A stretch of DNA of 64,000 nucleotides from Bacteroidota bacterium (GTDB taxonomy: Bacteria; Bacteroidota; Bacteroidia; Bacteroidales; F082), in the NCBI GenBank assembly GCA_023396415.1, contig JAEWWJ010000101.1:29421-93420 (forward strand), given 5' to 3'. Every line of letters begins with the position of its first letter. Positions within the stretch are counted from its first letter, which is position 1. The notes under the pieces are model-generated. The model saw nothing but the letters and a program-made list of their open reading frames with translations, made no database searches and was not told where the DNA came from. The translations under genes and the position numbers were made by a program. Positions 32,818 through 41,575 of the stretch are shown here, piece after piece.

Positions 32818-34512
32818 ATGAAAAAACTCATCGAATGTGTTCCCAATTTCAGCGAAGGCCGCGACATGGCCATTATCAAGCAAATAACCGATGAAATTGA
32901 AAAAGTAGAAGGTGTTAAACTGCTCGATGTTGATCCCGGAGCTGCTACCAACCGCACGGTAGTGACTTTTGTGGGTTCGCCCGATGAGGTGATCGAAGCC
33001 GCTTTTCAGGCAGTAAAGAAGGCCGCCTCCTTAATTGACATGCAGCGCCACAAAGGCGAGCATCCACGAATGGGTGCCACAGATGTGTGCCCGTTGATTC
33101 CTGTCTCAAACATCAGCATGGAAGAAACGATTGAATACGCACGTAAATTGGCCAAACGCATCGGCGAAGAGCTCGCCATTCCTGTGTTTTGTTATGAAAG
33201 TGCCGCATTAATCCCTGAAAGAAAGAACTTGGCCACTTGTAGGTCAGGCGAATATGAAGGCCTTTCACAAAAGCTCAGCGATCCGCGATGGAAGCCCGAT
33301 TTTGGTCCTGCCACCTTCAACGCCCGTTCGGGTGCAACTGCTGTTGGTGCCAGGGATTTTTTGGTGGCTTTTAACGTCAATCTCAACACCACCTCCACAC
33401 GTCGTGCCAATGCCATTGCTTATGATGTGCGCGAGCGTGGACGGGTTTTGCGCGAAGGTAATCCCGTCACAGGAAAAATAGTGAAAGATGCCCAAGGCAA
33501 CCAAGTTTATACGCCCGGAAGTCTGAAATCGGTGAAAGCCATCGGCTGGTTCATCGAAGAGTATGGCATTGCGCAAATTTCGATGAACTTAACCAATATC
33601 GCCATCACCCCGGTGCATATTGCGTTTGACGAAGTTTGCCGCAAAGCCGAAGCCCGTGGCATAAGGGTTACTGGCTCGGAGTTGGTCGGTCTTATTCCAC
33701 TAAAAGCCATGACCGATGCCGGAAAATATTTTCTCGCTAAACAGCAGCGTTCCTTAGGTGTTGATGATGCTGAACTGATTAAAATCGCTGTCAAATCAAT
33801 GGGTTTGGACGAGTTGAAACCCTTCCATCCGCAAGACCGTATCATTGAATATGTGTTGGCTAAAGACCAAAAAGAGCTCAAACTGATAGATTTATCTGCA
33901 AAAAACTTTGCCAACCTCACTGCTTCGGAAGCTCCAGCTCCCGGTGGAGGCTCGGTAGCGGCTTATCTCGGTGCTTTAGGCGCTTCTTTGGCAACGATGG
34001 TGGCCAACCTTTCGTCGCACAAAAGAGGCTGGGACGATCGCTGGGAGGAATTTTCAACTTGGGCTGAAAAAGGTCAGAAAATTAAAGATGAACTGTTGTT
34101 CCTCGTAGATGAGGATACTATGGCTTTCAACAAAATTATGGATGCTTTTGGTCTTCCAAAGAAAACAGAGGCAGAGAAAACTGCACGTCATCAAGCCATT
34201 CAAGAGGCATCGAAATATGCCATTCAAGTGCCATTGCGGGTGATGAAAGTGTCATTGGATTCAATGGGTTTGATTGAGGCCATGGCCAAAGAAGGAAACC
34301 CAAATTCAGTTTCCGATGCCGGTGTGGGTGCATTGTGCGCCCGATCGGCTGTAATGGGAGCTTTCCTCAACGTAAAGATCAATACCAGCGGAGTGGACGA
34401 TAAAGAATTTGCTACCCAAAAGCTCAACGAAGCCCTTCAAATTCAGCAGGAGGCAATGCGTGCTGAAGAGAATATTCTTTCTCTCGTCAACAATATTATT
34501 GATAAACTCTAA
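32818..34512 (+). CDS. ftcD: Bifunctional glutamate formimidoyltransferase / formimidoyltetrahydrofolate cyclodeaminase
   Basis: 564 residues. Residues 1-300 are the formiminotransferase half (ECVPNFSEGRDMAIIKQI, HKGEHPRMGATDVCPLIP, LVAFNVNLNTT, RVTGSELVGLIPLKAM). From about residue 364 comes the helical cyclodeaminase (NLTASEAPAPGGGSVAAYLG, DEDTMAFNKIMDAFGLP, GNPNSVSDAGVGALCARSA). The two activities transfer the formimino group of formiminoglutamate to tetrahydrofolate and release ammonia, feeding one-carbon metabolism. The fused arrangement is the one known from animals and many Bacteroidota. The marC gene starts two bases after its stop. Confidence 0.96.
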   Translation: MKKLIECVPNFSEGRDMAIIKQITDEIEKVEGVKLLDVDPGAATNRTVVTFVGSPDEVIEAAFQAVKKAASLIDMQRHKGEHPRMGATDVCPLIPVSNISMEETIEYARKLAKRIGEELAIPVFCYESAALIPERKNLATCRSGEYEGLSQKLSDPRWKPDFGPATFNARSGATAVGARDFLVAFNVNLNTTSTRRANAIAYDVRERGRVLREGNPVTGKIVKDAQGNQVYTPGSLKSVKAIGWFIEEYGIAQISMNLTNIAITPVHIAFDEVCRKAEARGIRVTGSELVGLIPLKAMTDAGKYFLAKQQRSLGVDDAELIKIAVKSMGLDELKPFHPQDRIIEYVLAKDQKELKLIDLSAKNFANLTASEAPAPGGGSVAAYLGALGASLATMVANLSSHKRGWDDRWEEFSTWAEKGQKIKDELLFLVDEDTMAFNKIMDAFGLPKKTEAEKTARHQAIQEASKYAIQVPLRVMKVSLDSMGLIEAMAKEGNPNSVSDAGVGALCARSAVMGAFLNVKINTSGVDDKEFATQKLNEALQIQQEAMRAEENILSLVNNIIDKL

Positions 34513-34514
34513 CC

Positions 34515-35147
34515 ATGGATTTGCTCACGCTTTGGTTGCTATATTTTACCTCTTTCGTCACTCTGATGAACCCGCTTGGGATTATGCCGGTTTTTATGAC
34601 CATGACCTCAAGCCTTAACCGCAGTCAGCAAAAAAAGACTGCCATCAAAGCTTTGATAACGGCCTTTTCAACGCTCATCATTTTTGCCTTTGGTGGCCAA
34701 ATGTTGTTTGGCTTTTTTGGCATTTCAGTGGCCGGACTAAAAGTTGTGGGCGGGGTTTTGTTTTTTATCATGGGGTATGATATGCTGAATGCACGGCTGA
34801 GTCGCATGAAAATTGCTGATGAGGATTCCTCTTCTTATGTGGACGATATTTCCATCACACCGCTTGGTATTCCTATGATTGCGGGGCCCGGCTCCATTAC
34901 CAATGCCATCATTTTGATGGACCAAAGCAAGCATGTCAATGAAAAATTCGCACTCATCACATCCATTCTCGCAGTATGTCTTGTCATCTTTGTTATTTTG
35001 CTCAGCGGCGATAAAATTATGCGGGTGTTGGGCGAAACCGGTAATAAAGTGATGATGAAACTGATGGGACTTATTGTGATGGTGCTCGCGGTTGAGTTTT
35101 TCTTTAACGGTATAGAGCCTTACGTGCGAAATATTTTACAGCATTAA
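34515..35147 (+). CDS. MarC family integral membrane protein
   Basis: 210 residues with six hydrophobic helices. MarC-family signatures are FVTLMNPLGIMPVFMTMTSS in the first helix pair, KVVGGVLFFIMGYDML and SITPLGIPMIAGPGSITNAI in the fourth helix region. The function of the family is unsettled; the early claim of a multidrug efflux role was not confirmed. The gene is probably transcribed with ftcD because only two bases separate them, but a functional tie to histidine use is not evident. Confidence 0.9.
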   Translation: MDLLTLWLLYFTSFVTLMNPLGIMPVFMTMTSSLNRSQQKKTAIKALITAFSTLIIFAFGGQMLFGFFGISVAGLKVVGGVLFFIMGYDMLNARLSRMKIADEDSSSYVDDISITPLGIPMIAGPGSITNAIILMDQSKHVNEKFALITSILAVCLVIFVILLSGDKIMRVLGETGNKVMMKLMGLIVMVLAVEFFFNGIEPYVRNILQH

Positions 35148-35221
35148 ACCTCCACCAACATATGAAAACTACAGGATACAGTCCATTTTTGAGTGAGAGA
35201 AAAAATCGAATTTAAAATTTG

Positions 35222-35234
35222 CCTAATAATTAGG
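35222..35234. promoter_or_regulatory. Palindrome upstream of the rpmG promoter
   Basis: CCTAATAATTAGG is a perfect palindrome with a central A, ending 20 bases upstream of the -7 element of rpmG; at that position it would overlap the -33 region and could be an operator. A chance occurrence in AT-rich sequence is possible. Confidence 0.3.
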
Positions 35235-35253
35235 TAGATTCATATATAATTTA

Positions 35254-35261
35254 TATTTTTG
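35254..35261 (+). promoter_or_regulatory. -7 promoter element for rpmG
   Basis: TATTTTTG matches TAnnTTTG, 27 bases before the rpmG ATG at 35289. Confidence 0.52.
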
Positions 35262-35288
35262 CCGTCCGAAAAAAGAAAGGATAACAGC

Positions 35289-35477
35289 ATGGCTAAGAAA
35301 TCAAAAGAAGCGCGAATTCAGGTGATTCTGGAATGCACTGAACATAAAACCAGTGGCATGCCCGGAACTTCTAGGTACATCAGTACAAAAAATAAGAAGA
35401 ACACACCCGAAAGATTGGAGTTGAAAAAGTTCAACCCCATCTTGAAAAAAATGACAGTTCATAAAGAAATCAAATAA
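35289..35477 (+). CDS. rpmG: Large-subunit ribosomal protein bL33
   Basis: 62 residues, MAKKSKEARIQVILECTEHK onward, with TSRYISTKNKKNTPERLELK and the C-terminal KFNPILKKMTVHKEIK, standard for bL33. It is a component of the 50S subunit near the E site. The ATG at 35289 is chosen because the longer frame has no family match and begins inside the promoter region. In related genomes the cluster is usually rpmB-rpmG-DUF4295-ftsY; here rpmB is absent and marC precedes. Confidence 0.95.
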   Translation: MAKKSKEARIQVILECTEHKTSGMPGTSRYISTKNKKNTPERLELKKFNPILKKMTVHKEIK

Positions 35478-35486
35478 ATTTGAGAT

Positions 35487-35642
35487 ATGGCAAAGAAAGT
35501 AGTTGCTACCTTGCAAGCTGGTACAGGTAAAGAGTTTGCGAAAATTATCAGAATGAAAAGATCACCCAAGTCTGGTGCTTATTCATTCACCGAATCAATC
35601 GTGCCTCAAGACAAAGTGCAGGAATTCATGAGCAAAAGATAA
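35487..35642 (+). CDS. DUF4295 small basic protein
   Basis: 51 residues: MAKKVVATLQAGTGKEFAKI, then IRMKRSPKSGAYSFTESIV and PQDKVQEFMSKR. This is the DUF4295 family, a Bacteroidota-specific small protein nearly always encoded directly after rpmG and thus likely linked to the ribosome. The start lies nine bases after the rpmG stop. Confidence 0.9.
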   Translation: MAKKVVATLQAGTGKEFAKIIRMKRSPKSGAYSFTESIVPQDKVQEFMSKR

Positions 35643-35664
35643 TGGTGTTTTCAACATGTTGAGG

Positions 35665-35700
35665 TGAGCTTTTTCATATTGATGGGAAAGCTCATTTCTG
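35665..35700 (+). terminator. Weak terminator-like hairpin after DUF4295
   Basis: Stem TGAGCTTT (35665-35672) with AAAGCTCA (35687-35694), 14-base loop, followed by TTTCTG rather than a clean U run. A 12-bp palindrome TCAACATGTTGA lies just before it at 35651-35662. It may only partly stop transcription into ftsY. Confidence 0.4.
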
Positions 35701-35877
35701 TTTTGTGTTAATGACAAAGCCATTGAGGAGCAACAGCAAGAAAAATAGTTTTTTGTAGCTTCAAACAACGTTTTTATTCAAACCAATTCCCCAACTTTCC
35801 CTCTGAATCATAAAAACTTTTGAAGGAAAAAATACATGTAAGACTGCACCGTTCAGGTAAATACGAAAAACAAACTT

Positions 35878-36834
35878 ATGGGACTTTTTTCCTTCTTCAG
35901 TAAAGAGAAAAAGCAAGACTTAGACAGTGGCTTGCAAAAAACGCGCGAAAGTGTTTTTGCCAAATTATCGAAAGCCTTTGTGGGCAAATCAAAGGTGGAC
36001 GATGAGGTGTTGGATGAGTTGGAAGAAATTTTGATTACCTCTGATGTGGGTGTGCAAACGACACTCAAAATCATCGAACGCATCGAGAAACGGGTATCTA
36101 AAGATAAGTACTTAGGCACTAGTGAGTTAAATCGCATTCTCAAAGAAGAAATTGCCGCACTTTTACAAGAAAACAATTCTGGTGATGGTGCCGATTTTGA
36201 AATCCCATCCAACATCAAACCCTATGTGATTATGGTGGTGGGCGTAAATGGAGTGGGCAAAACCACTACCATCGGAAAGTTGGCCTATAATTTTAAACAA
36301 TCAGGCAAGTCGGTCGTTATAGGTGCCGCCGATACGTTTCGTGCTGCCGCCGTTGACCAGATCAAGATTTGGGGTGAACGCACCGGCGTTCCGGTTGTTT
36401 CGCAAGGCATGGGAGCCGACCCTGCTTCGGTGGCTTTCGATACCCTTAAATCAGCAATAAGCCAATCGGCAGATGTAGTGATTATTGACACTGCCGGACG
36501 ATTGCACAACAAAATAAATTTGATGAAGGAGCTCACCAAAATTAAAACGGTGATGCAGAAACTCAGTCCCGAGGCCCCACACGAAATTCTTCTTGTTTTA
36601 GACGGTTCCACTGGCCAAAACGCCATTGAACAGGCCAAACAATTCACCGCGGCAACTGAAGTCAACGCATTGGCTTTGACCAAGCTTGATGGCACGGCCA
36701 AAGGCGGTGTAGTGATTGGAATTTCGGATCAATTTAAAATTCCAGTGAAATACATTGGAATAGGTGAAAAAATGACTGATCTGCAAGTGTTTAATAGAAC
36801 CGCTTTCGTAGATAGTCTTTTTGATAAAGCATAA
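35878..36834 (+). CDS. ftsY: Signal recognition particle receptor FtsY
   Basis: 318 residues: a short N-terminal amphipathic segment (MGLFSFFSKEKK) in place of the long acidic A domain of E. coli, then the N domain (about 20-100) and the SRP GTPase G domain. Motifs are G1 VGVNGVGKTTT (residues 121-131), the insertion-box DTFRAAAVDQI, G3 DTAGRLHN and G4 TKLDGTAKGG. It docks SRP-ribosome complexes at the Sec translocon. The gene starts 235 bases after DUF4295 without an obvious TAnnTTTG box and is followed 12 bases later by rimO. Confidence 0.96.
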   Translation: MGLFSFFSKEKKQDLDSGLQKTRESVFAKLSKAFVGKSKVDDEVLDELEEILITSDVGVQTTLKIIERIEKRVSKDKYLGTSELNRILKEEIAALLQENNSGDGADFEIPSNIKPYVIMVVGVNGVGKTTTIGKLAYNFKQSGKSVVIGAADTFRAAAVDQIKIWGERTGVPVVSQGMGADPASVAFDTLKSAISQSADVVIIDTAGRLHNKINLMKELTKIKTVMQKLSPEAPHEILLVLDGSTGQNAIEQAKQFTAATEVNALALTKLDGTAKGGVVIGISDQFKIPVKYIGIGEKMTDLQVFNRTAFVDSLFDKA

Positions 36835-36846
36835 TTTTCATTATTT

Positions 36847-38172
36847 ATGTGTGCAAAAAAAGTAAACTTGGTCACCTTAGGTTGTTCCAAAAACAAAGTA
36901 GATGCCGAGTTTCTAGGTGCCAAATTGATGAACTTAGGCTACCAAGTGCTGCACGAAAGTGAACAATCGTCCGATGTGGTTATCGTGAACACCTGCGGTT
37001 TTATTGGAGATGCCAAAGAGGAATCGGTGGACACCATTTTGTCGTATGCCCGCTTGCGCAAAAAGGGCAAAATATCCAAACTGATCGTCATGGGATGTTT
37101 GGCACAACGTTACCAAAAAGAGCTTGAAGCAGAGTTACACGAAGTGGATGCTTTTTATGGCGTGAACGCGCTCAGTGAGATTACGGAGTTGTTGTCGAAG
37201 GAAATCGTTGATTCCGAAGATGTTGGGTTTTGTAACTCTACCCGATTGTTAAGTAATTCACCTCATTTTGCATATCTGAAAATTTCTGAGGGTTGCGATC
37301 GCAGCTGTTCATTTTGTGCCATTCCGCTTATTAGAGGTCGGCATATTTCGCGTAGTATCGAAAGTTTAGTTGAAGAAACAACCATGTTGGCTGCACAAGG
37401 TGCTAAGGAAATTGTTCTTATTGCACAGGAGTTAACGTATTATGGGATTGATATTTACAAAAAAAGAGCCCTGGCTGAGCTGTTGCGGGAGCTTGTAAAA
37501 GTGGATGGAATCGAGTGGATAAGGTTGCAATACGCTTATCCACATGGCTTTCCTGAAGAAGTGATGGAGGTTGTTGCCAACGAACCCAAAATTTGTAAAT
37601 ATATTGACCTTCCTTTACAACACATCAATAGTAGAATTTTGGCCTCAATGAAGCGCAACATTGACAAAGAAGAAACTATGCGCACCATGAACCTCATCCG
37701 TGAAAAGATTCCTGGTGTGGCTTTTCGAACCACTTTTATTGTTGGTTATCCGGGTGAAACTGAGGAAGAATTTGGCGAATTGTACGATTTCGTAAAAAAA
37801 AGCCGCTTCGAGCGTATGGGTGTTTTTGCCTACAGTGCCGAAGAAGGTACTGCCGCTGATGAACTTCATGACGATGTTCCTGATGAGGTGAAAGCACTTC
37901 GTATTGAAAAACTGATGCAGCTTCAACAAAACATTTCGCACGAAATCAATCTCGAAAGGGTTGGTTCCATTTATCAAGTGATGGTGGATCGCCTTGAAGG
38001 AGAGTATTACGTGGGGCGCACTGAGTTTGATTCGCCTGAAGTTGACAATGAAGTCTTGATAATCAAGGAAGATGTTCAAATTCAAATTGGTAGCTTTTGC
38101 TGGGTGAAGATTACGGAAGCGGATCCCTTCGATCTTTATGGTCATGTTGTTGCAAAACCGCCGCTTTCATAA
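36847..38172 (+). CDS. rimO: Ribosomal protein uS12 methylthiotransferase RimO
   Basis: 441 residues. The N-terminal UPF0004 domain holds the first iron-sulfur cluster ligands C13 (LGCSKNKVDAE), C50 (NTCGFI) and C84 (GCLAQRY). The radical SAM cluster is C150-xxx-C154-xx-C157 (EGCDRSCSFCAIP), followed by GGRH-like RGRHISRS and QELTYYG. The C-terminal TRAM domain ends with DPFDLYGHVV. It adds a methylthio group to the conserved aspartate of ribosomal protein S12. The ftsY-rimO pair is typical of Bacteroidota. Confidence 0.96.
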   Translation: MCAKKVNLVTLGCSKNKVDAEFLGAKLMNLGYQVLHESEQSSDVVIVNTCGFIGDAKEESVDTILSYARLRKKGKISKLIVMGCLAQRYQKELEAELHEVDAFYGVNALSEITELLSKEIVDSEDVGFCNSTRLLSNSPHFAYLKISEGCDRSCSFCAIPLIRGRHISRSIESLVEETTMLAAQGAKEIVLIAQELTYYGIDIYKKRALAELLRELVKVDGIEWIRLQYAYPHGFPEEVMEVVANEPKICKYIDLPLQHINSRILASMKRNIDKEETMRTMNLIREKIPGVAFRTTFIVGYPGETEEEFGELYDFVKKSRFERMGVFAYSAEEGTAADELHDDVPDEVKALRIEKLMQLQQNISHEINLERVGSIYQVMVDRLEGEYYVGRTEFDSPEVDNEVLIIKEDVQIQIGSFCWVKITEADPFDLYGHVVAKPPLS

Positions 38173-38290
38173 GCCTTACTTTCAAATCAACTTTAATTTT
38201 CAATAGGAGCAGCTTTATCCATTCTTGGATTTTTGTTCCTTCTATCTCTATGTTTTGAAGAAAGCTATAGCTGGACATAGCATTAATCGT

Positions 38291-38298
38291 TAACTTTG
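38291..38298 (+). promoter_or_regulatory. -7 promoter element for the second MORN-repeat gene
   Basis: TAACTTTG matches TAnnTTTG, 58 bases before ATG 38357. Confidence 0.48.
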
Positions 38299-38356
38299 CG
38301 CATCTTGCTTCGCAGTTGGCGATTTGCTTTTATATATGTCTTACAATCAAAGGAAT

Positions 38357-39103
38357 ATGAAAAGAATCTTGTTTTTTTTCAGCGTTTTAATGTTCAGCAT
38401 TTTGCAAATAAATGCCCAAACCAGGTTCAGCACCGACGTGAAAAATCTTCCCGATGGCACACATGTGCTCACTGTGGGAGGCAAAACTTGTCGGGGTTTG
38501 GTGGAAAAGGGTCAGCAAGTTGGTAGTTGGTATTCTACGTATGAAAATGGCCAAGTTCATATTATTCAGGGTTTTATCAATGGCCAAATGGACGGCATGT
38601 ATGTTGAATTGGACAAAAATGGCTTCATCACCATGCAGGCGCAATATTGGAATGACCAACTCAACGGGCAGAAGCTAACCTTTAGGTCGGGTGGACGCGT
38701 TACCATGGAGGAGAATTTTAAGAAAGGTTTGTTGCATGGGATGAAAAAATCATATTACGAACGTGGCCAGTTGCAGGAAGAAACCATGTTCTCCGCCGGG
38801 CAGAAAGAAGGCAATTCATTCTGGTTTGATGAAGAGGGCAGACGTATGGCCACTTATAGCTATAAGGAAGGCCTTTTCAATGGTCCACAGTTTACGTATT
38901 TCATCAATGGAGGTCTGAAATCGGAGCAAAATTATGTGATGAATAAAAAAGAAGGTCGTTTTGTAGATTATTTTGAAAATGGCCAACTGCGCACCGAGGG
39001 GGCATTTAGTGATGATAAAAAAGATGGGCTTTGGGTTGAGTTTGACGAAAATGGCGAAGTGGTAAAACAAACTACTTTTAAAAATGGCTTTATCATTCGC
39101 TAA
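38357..39103 (+). CDS. Secreted MORN/YwqK-type repeat protein, second copy
   Basis: 248 residues from ATG 38357, where AAAGGA lies just upstream; an earlier in-frame ATG at 38336 would add a polar tail before the signal peptide. After MKRILFFFSVLMFSILQINAQ the chain consists of MORN-like repeats: VGSWYSTYENGQVHIIQG, DGMYVELDKNGFITMQ, HGMKKSYYERGQLQEET, EGNSFWFDEEGRRMA, NGPQFTYFINGGLKSE, EGRFVDYFENGQLRTEG and DGLWVEFDENGEVVKQ. It resembles the product of the gene at 30634 in plan but is clearly diverged. It is probably exported; the function is unknown. The thioesterase gene follows after 43 bases. Confidence 0.88.
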   Translation: MKRILFFFSVLMFSILQINAQTRFSTDVKNLPDGTHVLTVGGKTCRGLVEKGQQVGSWYSTYENGQVHIIQGFINGQMDGMYVELDKNGFITMQAQYWNDQLNGQKLTFRSGGRVTMEENFKKGLLHGMKKSYYERGQLQEETMFSAGQKEGNSFWFDEEGRRMATYSYKEGLFNGPQFTYFINGGLKSEQNYVMNKKEGRFVDYFENGQLRTEGAFSDDKKDGLWVEFDENGEVVKQTTFKNGFIIR

Positions 39104-39146
39104 GAAGTAGCCCCATCGCAATCATTTTTTATTTATTCATAAACAC

Positions 39147-39632
39147 ATGAAAATCAATAATCCATATCTCCCGAACAAGGAGCATTTTTGCTTTGGGTGT
39201 TCTCCAAAAAACCTCATTGGATTGCACCTAAGTTTTGAACTTGATGGCGATCGGGTGTTGTGCCAATGGCAGCCCGAAGCCAATTATCAAGGCTTTCACC
39301 AGGTGTTGCATGGTGGTATTTTAGCAACTTTGCTCGATGAAATTGCCGGATGGGTGGTACAAGCAGTTGTGGGTACCGCCGGAGTAACCAGCGAAATGAA
39401 TGTAAAATACCTCAAACCGGTGTATGTTCACGATGGCCCATTGCAGCTTGAAGCAGCTGTTGCACACAAGCGAGGTCGTTTAGTGGACATTGAAGCCAAG
39501 CTCAGTAACGCATTCGGGATTTTATGCACCCAAGCCACTGTAACGTACTATCTTTTTCCGTTGGAAGTTGCAAAAGAAAAGTTTAATTACCCGGGATCTG
39601 ATGCTTTTTTTTCGCAGGAAATTGATCAATAA
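39147..39632 (+). CDS. PaaI-type hotdog thioesterase
   Basis: 161 residues forming one hotdog domain. The active-site region is HQVLHGGILATLLDEIAGWV, with the HGG motif and catalytic aspartate/glutamate typical of the PaaI group, and the central strands are TSEMNVKYLKPV and LEAAVAHKRGRLVDIEAKL. The N-terminal CFGC (around residues 15-18) recurs in this subfamily. It probably hydrolyses acyl-CoA esters in the cytoplasm; the acyl group is not predictable. Confidence 0.88.
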   Translation: MKINNPYLPNKEHFCFGCSPKNLIGLHLSFELDGDRVLCQWQPEANYQGFHQVLHGGILATLLDEIAGWVVQAVVGTAGVTSEMNVKYLKPVYVHDGPLQLEAAVAHKRGRLVDIEAKLSNAFGILCTQATVTYYLFPLEVAKEKFNYPGSDAFFSQEIDQ

Positions 39633-39799
39633 CATTATTTATAATCTTTATAAATTATAACAATCTCATATATAGCATTATATGACTATAATTGAATTTT
39701 TATTCAAATCAGCCAAATCGTTCTTTTATTTCCGGTAGGAGAAATAAAATTCCTTCGTGTTTTCGACCGATTTTAGCTTGTCGGTTAAGAAAAATTGCT

Positions 39800-39807
39800 T
39801 AGTTTTG
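39800..39807 (+). promoter_or_regulatory. -7 promoter element for pruA
   Basis: TAGTTTTG matches TAnnTTTG, 48 bases before the pruA ATG. The remainder of 39633-39855 is AT-rich and shows nothing else. Confidence 0.48.
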
Positions 39808-39855
39808 AACTATTAAAAAAATAGTGTAAATATCACTTAATCAACAAATTAAATT

Positions 39856-41487
39856 ATGAACAATGGTTTTTTTAAGGTTCCGCAACCTTGGAACGAAACA
39901 GTAAAGTCATATGCTCCCGGAAGTGCTGAGCGTATGGAGGTTAAAGCCATGCTCAAAGAGCTGAGAAGTAAAGAAATTGAAATACCAATGGTGATTGGTG
40001 GCCAACGTGTAAAAACGGAGAATAAAGTCCGCATCAGTCCACCACACGACACTGCCCACACGCTGGGGTATTTCTACCAAGGCGGTGCTGAGCATGTGTC
40101 AATGGCCATTGATGCTGCGTTGGCAGCCAAGAGCAAATGGGCAGCGATGTCATGGCAAGATCGTGCGGCAATTTTTTTACGTGCAGCTGATCTGGTTTCA
40201 GGGCCATATCGTGCCAAGATCAATGCAGCTACCATGCTTTGCCAATCCAAAACAGTGCATCAGGCCGAAATTGATTCAGCTTGCGAGCTAGCCGATTTCC
40301 TTCGTTTCAATGTTCATTATATGTCGGAAATATATAAGGATCAGCCTGTTTCTGACCACGGCATTTGGAACATAATGCAGTATCGTCCGTTAGAGGGATT
40401 TGTTTATGCCCTTACACCTTTTAATTTTACAGCCATTTCGGGAAACCTTCCTTCAGCTCCTGCCATGATGGGGAACGTTGTAGTTTGGAAAGCATCCAAC
40501 ACCCAAATTTATTCTGCACGTGTGATTATGGACATCTTTGAAGAATCCGGACTCCCGGCCGGAGTGATTAACTTGGTTTTTGTTCCAGGTCCTGTTGCCG
40601 GAAAAATTACAGCGCAGCATCCTGATTTTGCAGGGATCCATTACACCGGTTCAACCGATGTTTTTGTCAGAATTTGGAAAACTATCAGCGACAACGTTGC
40701 CAATCTCAAATCATATCCAAAAATTGTTGGTGAAACTGGTGGAAAAGATTTTATCATTGCCCACAAAAGTGCTGATGCAAAGGTTGTTGCAACAGCAATG
40801 ATTAGAGGTGCTTTCGAGTATCAAGGCCAAAAATGTTCAGCAGCTTCAAGGGCATATATCCCCAATAACCTGTGGCCCGAAGTGAAAGAGTTGATGCTCC
40901 GCGATTTGAAAACCATCAAAGTTGGTCCTGTTGAAGATTTTACCAACTATATGGGAGCTGTTATTGATGAAGCTTCATTCGATAAATTGGCAACCTATAT
41001 TGACAATGCCAAGAAAGACAATGACGTTGAATTGGTTTTTGGTGGAACTTACGACAAATCAAAGGGTTACTTCATTCAGCCAACCGTTTTAAGGACGAAC
41101 GATCCCAAATATGTGACCATGTGTGAAGAACTTTTCGGACCGGTTTTGACCGTTTACGTTTATGATGCCGAAAAGTATTCCGAAACACTGGAACTGGTTG
41201 ATACTACCTCACCTTACGCGCTCACAGGTGCTGTTTTAGCGCTTGACCGCTCCGCCATTGAAGAGGCTAATATTGCCCTTGTTAATGCTGCCGGAAACTT
41301 TTATATCAATGATAAACCTACGGGAGCAGTAGTAGGTCAGCAGCCTTTTGGTGGTGCCAGAGCATCTGGAACAAACGATAAATCAGGCTCTTACCTCAAT
41401 CTCTTGCGTTGGGTTTCTCCCCGCACTATCAAAGAAAATTTCAATCCTCCAACCGATTTTAGGTATCCATTTATGGATGAGGCCTAA
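39856..41487 (+). CDS. pruA: L-glutamate gamma-semialdehyde dehydrogenase
   Basis: 543 residues of the aldehyde dehydrogenase superfamily, the single-domain P5C dehydrogenase form. Landmarks are the N-terminal FKVPQPWNETVKSYAPGSAE, LTPFNFTAISGNLPSAPAMM, the NAD-binding HYTGSTDVF, the general base in VGETGGKDFI and the nucleophile C327 in YQGQKCSAASRAY, ending with PFGGARASGTNDKSG. It oxidises glutamate semialdehyde to glutamate, the last step of proline (and arginine) breakdown. No putA/proline dehydrogenase is in the window. A strong terminator follows. Confidence 0.96.
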   Translation: MNNGFFKVPQPWNETVKSYAPGSAERMEVKAMLKELRSKEIEIPMVIGGQRVKTENKVRISPPHDTAHTLGYFYQGGAEHVSMAIDAALAAKSKWAAMSWQDRAAIFLRAADLVSGPYRAKINAATMLCQSKTVHQAEIDSACELADFLRFNVHYMSEIYKDQPVSDHGIWNIMQYRPLEGFVYALTPFNFTAISGNLPSAPAMMGNVVVWKASNTQIYSARVIMDIFEESGLPAGVINLVFVPGPVAGKITAQHPDFAGIHYTGSTDVFVRIWKTISDNVANLKSYPKIVGETGGKDFIIAHKSADAKVVATAMIRGAFEYQGQKCSAASRAYIPNNLWPEVKELMLRDLKTIKVGPVEDFTNYMGAVIDEASFDKLATYIDNAKKDNDVELVFGGTYDKSKGYFIQPTVLRTNDPKYVTMCEELFGPVLTVYVYDAEKYSETLELVDTTSPYALTGAVLALDRSAIEEANIALVNAAGNFYINDKPTGAVVGQQPFGGARASGTNDKSGSYLNLLRWVSPRTIKENFNPPTDFRYPFMDEA

Positions 41488-41506
41488 TCCTTGCTTTGAA
41501 GTCAAT

Positions 41507-41548
41507 AAAAAAGCAGTATGAGTTTTATCTCATACTGCTTTTTTTTTG
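41507..41548. terminator. Bidirectional terminator after pruA
   Basis: Stem AAGCAGTATGAG (41511-41522) with CTCATACTGCTT (41529-41540), 12 bp perfect, 6-base loop, flanked by an A run and a T run. It can serve pruA and the convergent small lipoprotein gene. Confidence 0.92.
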
Positions 41549-41575
41549 GCCGATACAGAAATCTCATTTGTTTTC

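Noticed and set aside
30634..39103. YwqK-type proteins as antitoxins of a toxin-antitoxin system
   Set aside because: Both carry signal peptides and have no small toxin-like gene next to them; the name rests on repeat similarity only.
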